Shown here: positions 50,130-60,926 of the stretch, piece by piece | Position numbering within the stretch: the first letter of the stretch is position 1 | How the letters are laid out: every line of letters begins with the position of its first letter | Assembly (NCBI GenBank): GCA_947374225.1 | Contig: CANCAY010000005.1 | Coordinates: forward strand, 1 to 64,000 | Direction: 5' to 3' | DNA: 64,000 bases | Source of the DNA: Chitinophagaceae bacterium | Lineage (GTDB): Bacteria > Bacteroidota > Bacteroidia > Chitinophagales > Chitinophagaceae | Program-made: the position numbers and the translations under genes | Notes under the pieces: model-generated | The model's database searches: none | The model's input: the letters and a program-made list of their open reading frames with translations, nothing else | Told to the model about the DNA's origin: nothing

Positions 50130-52628
50130 CTATTTCCCGTTAAAGAATACTGCGTTAGCTAAAATCAATTTACCTGTCTCCCAGAAATTTCTGAAAATTG
50201 GATCGTCTGCCATATAAATAAATTTACCTTGGCCAATTTCTTTCACTCCTACAACTACCCCTTCTTGTATTGCTGCTTTTGCTTTTACGCCTGCAAATCC
50301 AGTCATATAACTGTCTTTTTTAATAGCCCCTACATTCCAAGCTTCATTAGATGGTTCATATAAAACAATGTCCTGCTTTAAATCAAAATACACTCCATTA
50401 CTGCCATATCCAATTGGATGCGTGTCGTCCATATAAACTTTGTAAATAGCACCGGGGATTGAGCTTTGTAACATGTCTTCCACTCTTTCTCCATACTTAC
50501 CTAAATGATTGATATTTGCTTTTTCAGCCACTGGACTTTCTTTTACTTTAACGCCCCATTCAGGATTAGACGCCAGTGTTTGTGCTGCAGATTCAAAAGC
50601 AATTAACACGCCCCCTTTTCTTACAAAAGCTTGTAATTTTTCTGTAATTGGTTTGGAGTTGATGTCCTTGTATTGACCTTCTGGCGCAATAATAACATCA
50701 TATTTATTTAAATCAATTCTACTTAATAAACTATACGTTAATTGCGTAATTGGATATTGAATTTGTTGTTCAAAATAATTCCATACTTCCCCTGCAGCTA
50801 ATGCAGCAATGCCGTCTCCAGTTAATAAACCTACTTTAGGCGCATGATTAATTATTCTATTTAATGGAGATCCAAAATCGGCTCCCTTGTCTGAATAACC
50901 AGTGCCTACTGCAAATGCTTCCACATTCGCTGCTTCACAAATTGCTTTAGTATCAGTTGCCCAGTTTTCCGTATTACTTGTTTTTAAAACAATCAATGTG
51001 CCTTTTTCAAAATTATGTCCCTCAGAAACAAATGCCGCTTCTGCGTATCTTACTTTAATATTTTTGTTCAACAACTGCGCTAATACTTTTGCAGCCGCAA
51101 ATGAATTATAAGGAATTAAATAGCCATAATTAGCAGCCGCAATTTGAACTGGCTTTACCGTATAACCAGATTGCATTGCTAATTTTTCTTTAGACGCATA
51201 GCCATGCACACCAAATGCATAAGGCAATGACCATGCAGTAATATCATAGGTATTGGAGTCATTCACTTGTGTAGTTGGTTCTAATAATACTCTTGCTAAA
51301 ACACTATGTGCTTGCGCTGCAGGCACTGCAATAGAGTATCCTTCATTTACAAATACTGATTCTGATTTTGTGAAATAATCAAAAGCTTTATACTTAGTAT
51401 CTGCTTGACTCAAAACACCGTATTGAATATTATTTTTTTGCAATAAAGTAGCCAATGCATTTATTTGTTGTGCACTTTTAGAAGTCATGATAAAAGTCTG
51501 ATAAGTGGAACCATTGGCAGTTCTACTATTATCATAATACTTCTTAAACTCTGCTAATAACTTTTCATGATTTGCTGCACTTACTTCTACTGTAGACATT
51601 CCTGTTGTGAAATGGTGCATTGCTCTTGCTACTAATGTTAAAGTATCATTGTTTTTATCTTGAACTCCTAGTCCTGCGCTGATACCACCCTGCTCAAATG
51701 TCATACCAATGGCACCATTGTACATTGGGTAAGTATCACCATAAGACGGGTATAACAAATCGAAACGTTCTTTAGTGAAGAATAACCAATTATTTTGGTC
51801 AAAGTATTTTGCGTGATTTCGACCAATTTGATCTTGAAAAGTTTTCTGCCAAGGCGTCAACAAAACATGAAGCGGCTCTGCTGCTGGTGCGAAATAATAA
51901 GGTTCATTATATCCTTGCTCATGAAAATCCACATGTACTTGAGGATACCATTGTTGGTACAAAGGCATTCTTTGTTGTGTTTCCACCTGTGTTTGCCAAG
52001 CCCAATCTCTATTTAAATCAAAATTATAATGGTTCGTTCTACCTGCTGGCCATGGCTCCATATGCTCTCTAGCAAAGGGATCTGCGTTATAGTTAGTACC
52101 CACCGCATTATTATACCAGTTTACATATCTATCTCTTCCGTCTGGATTAATACAAGGATCAATCATCACAATTACGTTTTTCAACCAAGCTGCAGATTTT
52201 GTATTGGCAGGGTCTACTAAAGCAAATAAAGTTAACATCGCAGCTTCTGATGATGCTGGCTCGTTACCATGTACATTATAGCTTAACCAAACAATGGCAG
52301 GTTGTTTTATATCCGTTGTTGTTCCATCGGTCAAACCTATATTGTGTTTTCTGATGGACTCTAATTGAGCAATATTTTCGGGCGAACCAATAGCAGCAAC
52401 TAATAACTCTCTGCCTTCATTGGTTTTACCATATGGCATGATTTTAACCATGTCAGGCTTAGCCTGCGCAATAGTTTTAAAATAACTCACAATTTGATGA
52501 TGTCTAGTAAACTTGGTGCCTACTGTGTAGCCTAAAAAACTAGCTGGACTAGGTAACTGAGCAAATACCAAAAATGGCATTGTTAATACACCAATAATCA
52601 ATTTCAATTTTAAGGAAGAAAAACGCAT
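50130..52628 (-). CDS. Exported M14-family zinc carboxypeptidase
   Basis: The 832-residue protein has a signal peptide (ending PFLVFAQ). The M14 domain occupies about residues 35-370: HGNEPASSE gives the His and Glu ligands near residue 120, PCINPDGRDRY the substrate region, VDFHEQG the third zinc His near residue 235, and TFEQGG a likely general-base Glu near residue 310. The remaining 450 residues include a Rossmann or amidotransferase-like segment (KYDVIIAPEGQ, FVRKGGVLIAFESAA), similar in kind to the tail of the PIG-L protein next to it. Role: peptide or cell-wall peptide trimming outside the inner membrane. Confidence 0.88.
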   Translation of the reverse strand: MRFSSLKLKLIIGVLTMPFLVFAQLPSPASFLGYTVGTKFTRHHQIVSYFKTIAQAKPDMVKIMPYGKTNEGRELLVAAIGSPENIAQLESIRKHNIGLTDGTTTDIKQPAIVWLSYNVHGNEPASSEAAMLTLFALVDPANTKSAAWLKNVIVMIDPCINPDGRDRYVNWYNNAVGTNYNADPFAREHMEPWPAGRTNHYNFDLNRDWAWQTQVETQQRMPLYQQWYPQVHVDFHEQGYNEPYYFAPAAEPLHVLLTPWQKTFQDQIGRNHAKYFDQNNWLFFTKERFDLLYPSYGDTYPMYNGAIGMTFEQGGISAGLGVQDKNNDTLTLVARAMHHFTTGMSTVEVSAANHEKLLAEFKKYYDNSRTANGSTYQTFIMTSKSAQQINALATLLQKNNIQYGVLSQADTKYKAFDYFTKSESVFVNEGYSIAVPAAQAHSVLARVLLEPTTQVNDSNTYDITAWSLPYAFGVHGYASKEKLAMQSGYTVKPVQIAAANYGYLIPYNSFAAAKVLAQLLNKNIKVRYAEAAFVSEGHNFEKGTLIVLKTSNTENWATDTKAICEAANVEAFAVGTGYSDKGADFGSPLNRIINHAPKVGLLTGDGIAALAAGEVWNYFEQQIQYPITQLTYSLLSRIDLNKYDVIIAPEGQYKDINSKPITEKLQAFVRKGGVLIAFESAAQTLASNPEWGVKVKESPVAEKANINHLGKYGERVEDMLQSSIPGAIYKVYMDDTHPIGYGSNGVYFDLKQDIVLYEPSNEAWNVGAIKKDSYMTGFAGVKAKAAIQEGVVVGVKEIGQGKFIYMADDPIFRNFWETGKLILANAVFFNGK

Positions 52629-52792
52629 AATATTTGAATTATATGTAATAAGAAATAGAATTTATAATAGTCCTAAAATTATGCAATTTGGCCTTATTTA
52701 GCCGATTCTATCCCCAAGTTTTATACAAGTGGTTATCCCCATTTTGTTGATTCCTAAATAATTAAGTAATTTACTTCTTCAAATAAAGACAT

Positions 52793-54520
52793 ATGACTAA
52801 GCTTTTTCTAAAACTGACGATAAATTCATTTTTAATAGTTTGTGCAACAGTTTCTCTACAGGCACAGGATTTCTTTAAAGCACATGCTCAAATAAACCCT
52901 TATAACTATAGTGTTGTTAAAGAAAAAGCTTTCGATCATGCAGCAGTAAGTTCTGCGCATCCTCTGGCTAGTATGGTGGGTGCGGCTATTATGAAAGACG
53001 GAGGTAACGCCTTTGATGCTGCTATTTCGGTACAATTAAGTTTAGCGGTTGTGTTTCCAGGAGCAGGTAATATTGGTGGAGGTGGTTTTATGTTATCTCG
53101 TGACAAGAATGGTAAGTTAACTGGCCTTGATTTTAGAGAAGCTGCACCAGCGAAAGCACATAAAGACATGTACTTGGATGAAAAAGGAAATCCTTCTGCA
53201 ACCAAGTCAAGAGACGGCGCATCTGCCTCTGGCATCCCTGGAAGTATTGCTGGAATGTTTAGTGTTCATAAAAATGCAAAATTACCATTTGCTCAATTAA
53301 TTGAACCTGCTATTGAATTGGCAGAATATGGTTTTGTAATTACGGAAAAAGAAGCTAAAGGATTAAATAATACACGCGCACAATTTTTAAAAAATAGCTC
53401 TGCACCTTGTGCCTTTACTGCAAAAAGTAACTGGAAAGCTGGTGACACTTTGGTTCAAAAAGATTTAGCAAATACTTTGCGTCGCATTCAACAAAATGGA
53501 TTAGCCGGTTTTTATGAAGGTATTACTGCAGATTTAATTGTGAAAGAAATGCAGCATAGCGAAGGTATTATTACAAAAGAAGACTTGAAAAACTACCAAC
53601 CTAAAATAAGAGTGCCGTTAGAATTTGACTATCGCAATCATCATATAATAAGTTTTGCACCTCCTTCTAGTGGTGGTATATTAATTGCACAAATGATGCA
53701 AATGATTCAACCATATGATGTTCAAAAAATGGGTGCGAATAGTGTTGGCGCCGTGAGTTTAATGGTAGAAGCTCAAAGAAGAGCTTATGCTGACAGAGCA
53801 GAACATATGGGAGATCCTGATTTTTACAAAGTCCCTACCAAAACTTTAATTAGTGCAAAATATATACAGGACAGAATGAAGGATTATCAACCTGGTGTAG
53901 CAGGGAAAAGTAAAGATATTAATGCTGGTCAAATTCACGAGAGTGAGCAAACAACGCATTTTAGCGTGATTGACAATGAAGGTAATATGGTGTCCATTAC
54001 GACTACTTTAAATGACACTTATGGCAATAAAACTATTGTAGCTGGTGCTGGATTCTTATTGAATAATGAAATGGATGACTTTAGTATTAAAGCAGGCGTT
54101 CCAAATATGTATGGTGCAATTGGTGGAGAAGCCAACTCCATTCAACCTGGAAAAAGAATGTTAAGTTCTATGACTCCAACTTTAATTACAGTTAATAATA
54201 AACCTTATTTGAGTATTGGCACTCCAGGAGGAACTACTATCCCGAATCAAGTATATGAAGGATTAGTGAATATTATCGATCATAAAATGTCTTTAAAAGC
54301 GGCAATCGATGCACCACGTTTTCATCACCAATGGATTCCAGATGCAGTTGCATTTGAAGCAGACTTCCCAGAAGCAACTGTAAATACATTAAAAGCAAAT
54401 GGTTATACCACCAGTAAAAGAGGATATTTTGGTAGAATGGATGGTGTAATTATATTGTCAAATGGGAAAAGAGAAGCTGCAGGAGACAAAAGAGGTGACG
54501 ATAGCGTTGCAGGCTACTAA
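52793..54520 (+). CDS. ggt: Gamma-glutamyltranspeptidase
   Basis: Exported enzyme that cleaves glutathione and other gamma-glutamyl peptides. The 575-residue precursor has a signal peptide (to about residue 24, LQAQ) and the N-terminal ASSAHPLASMVGAAIMKDGGNAFDAAI region. The proenzyme self-cleaves before the nucleophile Thr387 in EQTTHFSVIDNEGNMVS, giving large and small subunits. The small subunit has NNEMDDFS near residue 425 and MLSSMTPT followed by GTPGGTTIPNQ. Isolated gene. The 164-bp upstream gap contains two TATCCCCA-type motifs but no consensus -7 element. Confidence 0.95.
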   Translation: MTKLFLKLTINSFLIVCATVSLQAQDFFKAHAQINPYNYSVVKEKAFDHAAVSSAHPLASMVGAAIMKDGGNAFDAAISVQLSLAVVFPGAGNIGGGGFMLSRDKNGKLTGLDFREAAPAKAHKDMYLDEKGNPSATKSRDGASASGIPGSIAGMFSVHKNAKLPFAQLIEPAIELAEYGFVITEKEAKGLNNTRAQFLKNSSAPCAFTAKSNWKAGDTLVQKDLANTLRRIQQNGLAGFYEGITADLIVKEMQHSEGIITKEDLKNYQPKIRVPLEFDYRNHHIISFAPPSSGGILIAQMMQMIQPYDVQKMGANSVGAVSLMVEAQRRAYADRAEHMGDPDFYKVPTKTLISAKYIQDRMKDYQPGVAGKSKDINAGQIHESEQTTHFSVIDNEGNMVSITTTLNDTYGNKTIVAGAGFLLNNEMDDFSIKAGVPNMYGAIGGEANSIQPGKRMLSSMTPTLITVNNKPYLSIGTPGGTTIPNQVYEGLVNIIDHKMSLKAAIDAPRFHHQWIPDAVAFEADFPEATVNTLKANGYTTSKRGYFGRMDGVIILSNGKREAAGDKRGDDSVAGY

Positions 54521-54600
54521 ATCTATCATTATTAACGCTTTAAGTGGCTTAAATTAACTGTGTATTAAATGACTTTTCTGTATTTTTACAAAAAAGCATT

Positions 54601-57600
54601 TTGTACCAAAATAAGCTACGCATACTAAGAATTATTCTTGCTTCCATAGTAGGCTTATTGCTGCTTTCCTATTTATTAATTCAAGTGCCTTGGGTACAAA
54701 ATAAATTAGTACAAAAAGCTGCTACTTCTTTATCCAATTCAATTGGAACAGAAGTTAAAGTTGGTAACGTAAGCTTCTCTTTATTTAATAGTATAGACTT
54801 AGAAAATGTATTAATACGAGATCAACGAAAGGATACGATTTTATATACCCATACACTTAAGTTGAGGATTAGTGATTTGTTTTTCACAAACTCCGATCCT
54901 ATTATCAAATATATTGGTCTAGAAGGGACCCAAGTGTATTTACACCGAAAAGATTCACAATGGAACTATCAATTTTTACTGAACTATCTGAACAAAGACA
55001 CTAGTAAAAAACAATCCAGCCATATAGATATTAAGAAATTAGATTTAGCTCATTTTAAATTCATTCAAGACGACGAGTGGCTAGGTGAAAAAATGGAATT
55101 TTCTGGAGCCAATATTATCGCCAATATTAGCAGTTTTACAGCTAAGCAAATTATAATTGATCAAGTAATTGCGAATAAGCCATTTTATACCATTCAAAAT
55201 AAAAATGGTTTAGCTCCATTAAGTGCTTTTAAGAAAAAAACAAATAGAAAAAAAGGTGTACTCTATTTTCATAATGATCAAACTGAAATATTTGCAAAAA
55301 ATATTCAAATTACTCAAGGTAAGTTTTGGATAGAAAACGGATTTGATAAACCTACCCCTTATTTTGATGGCTATCATATTAGAATGCATGACTTAAATGC
55401 AACTATCAAAAATGCAAGTTTTGTAAAAGACACTATTAAAGCAGCTGTGGTACTTAATGTAAAAGAAAGATCAGGTTTGCATATTAAACTATTGCAAACT
55501 ACCTTTAAAATGACTCCAGAAATTATGGAGTTAGATAAACTATTAATAAAAACCAATAAGAGTATTTTAGGGCCTTATTATGCCATGCAGTACAAAGATT
55601 TCGTAAACGATTTCAATGACTACATTAGTAAAGTAACAATGAAAGCCCATTTCATAAACGCGTCTGTTGCGACAGACGATATTGCATTTTTTGCACCTGA
55701 ATTAAAATCAATACATCAGAAATTAAATGCAAGCTTTAAATTTAATGGAACGGTAGACGCCATGGAAGCCTATGACTTGAGTGCACAGTATGGACAGTCT
55801 TTTGTAAAAGGTAACTTTACTATGAAAGGCATTCCAAACATGCGTGCAACACAAATTAATTTTAGTAATGTATTTGCTAAAACTAATTATACAGACTTGC
55901 TTAATTGGATTCCCTCTTTGAGTTTAATTAAAAACTTACAAGTAAATCAATTAGGCGACTTATTACTTAAGGGAGACTTTAAAGGAACTTTATACGATTT
56001 TGTAACAAACGCTACCATCAATTCTCAATTAGGAAAAGCAGACGCTAGTATACGCCTGCAATTCCCTAAAGGTGCAGAACCAAGTTATGAGGGATCCCTC
56101 ACCACTTCCCATTTTGATATTGGTAAGCTTACCAATGTGCCTAATTTAAGTTGGATAAATTTTAATGGAAAAATTGCAGGTTCCTCTTTTTCTTTGGAAA
56201 AAGTAAAGACCAATATTGAAGGACAGATAGATTCCATTGTTTATAATAATTATACTTATACCAATATCAATACCAACGGGCTATTACAGAAGAAAGCATT
56301 TAATGGTACGCTGCGTATCAAAGACCCCAATATCAATTTTATTAGTAATCTTGAATTTGATTTCAGAAACGGGAAGCCTAAGTTTAATGCGGTGGGTGAT
56401 TTACTGAATGCCAATTTCGCTCCGCTTCGTATTACAGATAATAAAATTCAATTAACTGGGGTACTAGATTTGAATTTTGAAGGAGACAGTATTGATAATT
56501 TTATTGGATATGCTAAATTTTTTAATGGAAAATTAAAAGGGGAAGCGTCTACGGTGAATTTCGATTCCCTTACAGTGAAGTCTACTGTCGAGAATGGCAG
56601 GAAAATAATAAACATTGCGAGTGACGCGATTCAAGCTAGTATAGCAGGCAGGTTTAATATTTTGCACTTACCTGCTAGTGTGCAGTACTTTATGCAAAGT
56701 TATTTACCAACTTATATACCTGCACCAAAAAACACAGCGTCAAACCAGCAGTTTGATATCAGTATTAAAACAAACTATTTTGAGCCCTATATCCGTATGT
56801 TCAATAAAGAGTTTTCAGGTTTTAACAATATCAATATCGATGGTTCCTTAAATACAATTAATAAATTTATAACTGCAAAAGCCACTATTCCATTTGCACA
56901 ATGGAAAACATATAGCCTTAAAAATGGAATATTAAACAGCGCTGGAACTAAAGACTCTTTGCATATTATTTTCAATGCACAGTCAGCAAATATAACAGAC
57001 AGTTTTAGCTTTGACCAACCAGCATTAAGCATTCACACAAGTAATGATGCTTCCATAGTAAGCATTAACGCTACCAGTAAAACTGCTTTAGAAGTTATCC
57101 ATCTTAATGGAACAGTAAATACCTATGCCGACGGTATAGCACTTAGATGGACTCCCTCCTATTTTATATTGAATCAAAAAAAATGGGATATCAATGAAGG
57201 TGGCGAATTGAGTATTAGAAAGAACAACACTTTCGCTAATAATTTAAAATTTTCGCAAGGCATACAAGAACTATTGTTTAGCTCTAATAAATTAAACAGT
57301 AATGCTTTACAATTAGAGATGAAGAATGTGATTCTAGGTGATCTTACCAAATTGTTCTTTACCTACCCTAGACTAGAGGGCCTTACTAATGGTACGGTTC
57401 AGTTTAAAAACATTTTAGAGAATTTTGAGATGTCTAGTCAACTTAAAATTGACCAATTTAGTTTTAATAATGAACTAATTGGATTAACTAATTTAGAAGC
57501 AGGCTATTTGAATGCCTCAGGAATGGTTCCTTTTAAATTAAGTGCCCCTAACGATACTTATAATTTATCAGCTATTGGTAATTATAATATTAAAGACACT

Positions 57601-59289
57601 GCTAATCCACTAGACGCTACCCTAATTTTAAACCATTCCAAGTTTAGTTTGGTAGAACAGTTCATTGGAAATGTATTACATCATTTAGACGGAAAAGCGA
57701 CAGGTCAATTACATTTTGGCGGTAGAATTGAACACCCCTATTTATTGGGTCATGCCAATTTAGAAAAAGCATCCTTTATTGTAGACTATACCAAAGTGAA
57801 ATATTTCATTGATTCCGCAAACATTCAATTTACAAAACAAGGTATTGACTTTGGAACAGTTGTAGTAAAAGACAAAGCGGAAAGAACTGCTTTATTTAAA
57901 GGAAAAATTAATAATCAAGGATTTCAACATTTAGATTACGATATGGAAATGAGTAGTTCAAAAATTGAGCTACTAAATATGGACCCTATTGACAATACCT
58001 ATTTCTATGGGCACGCTGTTGGGAAAGCAGGCATGACTATAAGAGGGCCTGAAGAAAATATTAAAATGTCTATCAATGCAGACGTTAATGATAGTTCCAA
58101 CTTGTTTTTACCCAATACTACTAGCAAAGAAACCGGCAAGTCTGAATTTATTGTTTTCAAGAAATATGGAAAATCCGCCATTAAGAGTTCCGATATTCCA
58201 ACGTATAACCTAGTTGTTGACTTAGATATTGCTGCTAACAATAAAACCCAGATAAATGTAATTTTCGATGAGCTAACTGGGGATGTTATTAAAGCTGTAG
58301 GTAATGGTCGTATTAAAATTAGAGCAGGCAATATTGAACCTTTAACAATAAGAGGAAAGTATAATATTGAGTCCGGTAAATATGATTTCAACTTTCAATC
58401 TTTTATCAAAAAGCCATTTGAGTTAATTCCTGAAGCTGGAAACTTTATAGAATGGACTGGGGATCCTTTAAATGCTGATATTCATGTTGATGCAAGGTAT
58501 ACCGCAGAAAGAGTGAGTCTAAATGAATTGGTAGGTAGCTCCAACTTTAGTAATGCAGTAAAAACATACCGAGGAAATGTTTATGTAATTGCAGCACTTA
58601 GAAATAAACTTTCAAGACCAGACATTAAATTTACATTGGCCTTCCCGCAAGGAAATCCAATTAGTTCTGATAATGAATTCTCTCAATTTATATCCAGACT
58701 AGAAAGAGACGATAATGAAATTTTAAAACAGGTTTCTTTCTTAATTGTATTTAATTCATTCGCACCCGTTAGCTTTAATAATAGTAGTAGTAATAATGCT
58801 TACTCTGCCACGTCCATTGGTATTAATACCATTTCTCAATTACTAACTAAAGAAGTAAATAAGTCTATTACTAGTTTATTAGGAAGAGTAACCGGCGATA
58901 AAGGATTACGTTTTGATTTAGGTTCTTCCGTTTATAATAGTGGTAATTTATTAGACCCTACTGGAACTGGCATAGCCATTAATGCTAATAAAATTGACCG
59001 TCAAAGAGTCAATTTGAAATTAGGAAGAAGCTTTTTGAACGATAAAATTATTGTGAACTTTGGTGGAGATTTAGATTTCAATATCAGAAACACTACAACC
59101 ATCCAAAATGGAAATTTTCAATGGCTGCCCGATTTAAATATTGAGTTCATATTAACTAAGAACAGAAAATTACGTGCTATTGTCTTTAATAGAAATAGCT
59201 TGGATATTAATGGTAGTAGTTTAGGTAAAAGAAACCGTCAAGGAGTAAGTATCTCCTATCGTAAAGACTTCGATAACTTTATATTTTAG
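54601..59289 (+). CDS. TamB-like translocation/assembly module protein (DUF490)
   Basis: The 1562-residue protein has one N-terminal membrane anchor (about residues 7-29) and then a very long beta-rich, taco-shaped AsmA/TamB-like body. The C-terminal DUF490 domain (about 1130-1560) has the features of TamB: YNLVVDLDIAANNKTQINV, IKIRAGNIEPLTIRGKYNIESGKYDF, and a final strand-rich end RQGVSISYRKDFD. It spans the periplasm and moves lipids or helps insert outer-membrane proteins. The only in-frame start between the upstream stop at 54550-54552 and the anchor is TTG at 54601, an unusual start codon. Confidence 0.9.
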   Translation: MYQNKLRILRIILASIVGLLLLSYLLIQVPWVQNKLVQKAATSLSNSIGTEVKVGNVSFSLFNSIDLENVLIRDQRKDTILYTHTLKLRISDLFFTNSDPIIKYIGLEGTQVYLHRKDSQWNYQFLLNYLNKDTSKKQSSHIDIKKLDLAHFKFIQDDEWLGEKMEFSGANIIANISSFTAKQIIIDQVIANKPFYTIQNKNGLAPLSAFKKKTNRKKGVLYFHNDQTEIFAKNIQITQGKFWIENGFDKPTPYFDGYHIRMHDLNATIKNASFVKDTIKAAVVLNVKERSGLHIKLLQTTFKMTPEIMELDKLLIKTNKSILGPYYAMQYKDFVNDFNDYISKVTMKAHFINASVATDDIAFFAPELKSIHQKLNASFKFNGTVDAMEAYDLSAQYGQSFVKGNFTMKGIPNMRATQINFSNVFAKTNYTDLLNWIPSLSLIKNLQVNQLGDLLLKGDFKGTLYDFVTNATINSQLGKADASIRLQFPKGAEPSYEGSLTTSHFDIGKLTNVPNLSWINFNGKIAGSSFSLEKVKTNIEGQIDSIVYNNYTYTNINTNGLLQKKAFNGTLRIKDPNINFISNLEFDFRNGKPKFNAVGDLLNANFAPLRITDNKIQLTGVLDLNFEGDSIDNFIGYAKFFNGKLKGEASTVNFDSLTVKSTVENGRKIINIASDAIQASIAGRFNILHLPASVQYFMQSYLPTYIPAPKNTASNQQFDISIKTNYFEPYIRMFNKEFSGFNNINIDGSLNTINKFITAKATIPFAQWKTYSLKNGILNSAGTKDSLHIIFNAQSANITDSFSFDQPALSIHTSNDASIVSINATSKTALEVIHLNGTVNTYADGIALRWTPSYFILNQKKWDINEGGELSIRKNNTFANNLKFSQGIQELLFSSNKLNSNALQLEMKNVILGDLTKLFFTYPRLEGLTNGTVQFKNILENFEMSSQLKIDQFSFNNELIGLTNLEAGYLNASGMVPFKLSAPNDTYNLSAIGNYNIKDTANPLDATLILNHSKFSLVEQFIGNVLHHLDGKATGQLHFGGRIEHPYLLGHANLEKASFIVDYTKVKYFIDSANIQFTKQGIDFGTVVVKDKAERTALFKGKINNQGFQHLDYDMEMSSSKIELLNMDPIDNTYFYGHAVGKAGMTIRGPEENIKMSINADVNDSSNLFLPNTTSKETGKSEFIVFKKYGKSAIKSSDIPTYNLVVDLDIAANNKTQINVIFDELTGDVIKAVGNGRIKIRAGNIEPLTIRGKYNIESGKYDFNFQSFIKKPFELIPEAGNFIEWTGDPLNADIHVDARYTAERVSLNELVGSSNFSNAVKTYRGNVYVIAALRNKLSRPDIKFTLAFPQGNPISSDNEFSQFISRLERDDNEILKQVSFLIVFNSFAPVSFNNSSSNNAYSATSIGINTISQLLTKEVNKSITSLLGRVTGDKGLRFDLGSSVYNSGNLLDPTGTGIAINANKIDRQRVNLKLGRSFLNDKIIVNFGGDLDFNIRNTTTIQNGNFQWLPDLNIEFILTKNRKLRAIVFNRNSLDINGSSLGKRNRQGVSISYRKDFDNFIF

Positions 59290-59325
59290 TGAGAATTTTT
59301 TTGTATACCCCTCTTATTTATATTC

Positions 59326-60903
59326 CTATTTTCTTGCCAAGATGTGAATTGGTATTAGCTTACATTTTATCAAACGGTACACATAAAAATCACGAAGCAC
59401 CACCCCTTTTGAAACAATTGGAATAGTGGCCGCTAGTTCCACTTTTTCAAAATAAGCACCATATAAAGCTTCCGGATTGGCTGGTAAATTAGAAGGTACA
59501 ATGGTATATGCATTTTGACCTATTTCCAAACCTGCCTGTGTTTGATTTAACCAAGCAAATTTATGCAGGTCCTCTAAAGCACCAACTCCAATAACTGGCA
59601 TATGTAAAGGCTGAGCAGTATAAAATAAAATATGCCCCCCAGGAAACCACTTATGCGTCAAAATTGGAGCCCCTTGCTTCATTTTGCCCTCTGATATGTC
59701 CTTCTGCACTAAAGTCTCAAATTGGGCACTAAAATAGCGCCAGCCCGTAACGTCATTAATAGGATTATACTCCCCTAGGTTTGCTTGGTCTTTAGAACCT
59801 AATTGTTTTGGGAAAACATACACTAATAATAAAAAGCCTGCTATTAAAATGGTGATTAATCCACCCGCCCATTTAATTAAATTAGGCACTATTTTTTTAG
59901 AATAGCTAGACCAATACACTCCTGCCATTAAAAACAAAGCTATAAAACCAGGACCCGTCCAATGTGGCAATGTTGGATTAAATAATGACAAGGTCCAGAA
60001 AATTAGTATTAAGGGCATACTTAACCACATAAGTAACCAAAGCGCTTCCAAATGAAGGAAGTCGTTATTGCCCATATTTAGGAAGCTCGCTTTTAATTTT
60101 TTAAACTGTAATAATGGAATTAGACAACTAATATATACCAAGGGGTTTTGATACAAAAATTCTCCAACTACCTGTTGTATAAAACTATCCAATGAAATGC
60201 CTGTATGCATCACTCTTTTGGAATGATAACGATAAGTAATAAAGTCGTTCTGTATATTCCAATATAAAATGGGAATAATACAAATCAAACTAATCAAAAT
60301 GGCTAGATATAGGTTTTTGTCCTTTAGTGTTTTGCCATGATGAAATAAAATAAATGCCCCAAACCCAGCCCATAAAAATAAACCATGCACTTTGCTCATA
60401 GTAGCTAGTCCAATAAACAAACCTAATAAAAGCCAATGTCTTATTTTAAATAAGTGCGGCTTAACGACCATCTTAACCATTAAATAAATACTCAGTGTAA
60501 AAAACAATAACTGAGGGCTGTCTGGCAATACAAATAAACCAGCAATGATGGTTGTATAAATGGATAACGAATATAAAACTGCAGCGATATATCCAGCCCT
60601 TTCATTTTTCAATAAAGTACCTGTCTCAAAAATTACAAATGTGGCAATAGCCGCACTTAAAATACTACCTAGTCGCATGGACAAAGTAGATACCCAATGC
60701 AAGTTTAAACTAGTAAGTCGAATCATCCATCCTACCATTGGCGGATGGTCAAAATGATTCCAATCTGGCTGAATGGCATACGTATAATAATATACTTCGT
60801 CGTTCCCTAATTCTAGAAAAGAAGATAGTATGATTTTAATAACTACAGTTACTAAAATAAGCCAGCCTATTTTTTTTTGATATTGCGCAGCAGAAATATT
60901 CAT
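59326..60903 (-). CDS. GT39/PMT-like membrane glycosyltransferase
   Basis: The 525-residue protein has about 11 membrane segments and the GT-C fold. The first large loop carries the catalytic acidic pair in LGNDEVYYYTYA (D35-E36), followed by WNHFDHPPMVGWMIRLTS, the pattern of ArnT/PMT_2 enzymes that use polyprenyl-phosphate sugar donors. It would transfer a sugar to lipid or protein on the periplasmic side. Acceptor and sugar unknown. It starts 23 bp after aroQ on the same strand, the last gene of carA-aroQ-GT39. Confidence 0.87.
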   Translation of the reverse strand: MNISAAQYQKKIGWLILVTVVIKIILSSFLELGNDEVYYYTYAIQPDWNHFDHPPMVGWMIRLTSLNLHWVSTLSMRLGSILSAAIATFVIFETGTLLKNERAGYIAAVLYSLSIYTTIIAGLFVLPDSPQLLFFTLSIYLMVKMVVKPHLFKIRHWLLLGLFIGLATMSKVHGLFLWAGFGAFILFHHGKTLKDKNLYLAILISLICIIPILYWNIQNDFITYRYHSKRVMHTGISLDSFIQQVVGEFLYQNPLVYISCLIPLLQFKKLKASFLNMGNNDFLHLEALWLLMWLSMPLILIFWTLSLFNPTLPHWTGPGFIALFLMAGVYWSSYSKKIVPNLIKWAGGLITILIAGFLLLVYVFPKQLGSKDQANLGEYNPINDVTGWRYFSAQFETLVQKDISEGKMKQGAPILTHKWFPGGHILFYTAQPLHMPVIGVGALEDLHKFAWLNQTQAGLEIGQNAYTIVPSNLPANPEALYGAYFEKVELAATIPIVSKGVVLRDFYVYRLIKCKLIPIHILARK

Positions 60904-60926
60904 AACAGCACTAAATTAGGCGATGA

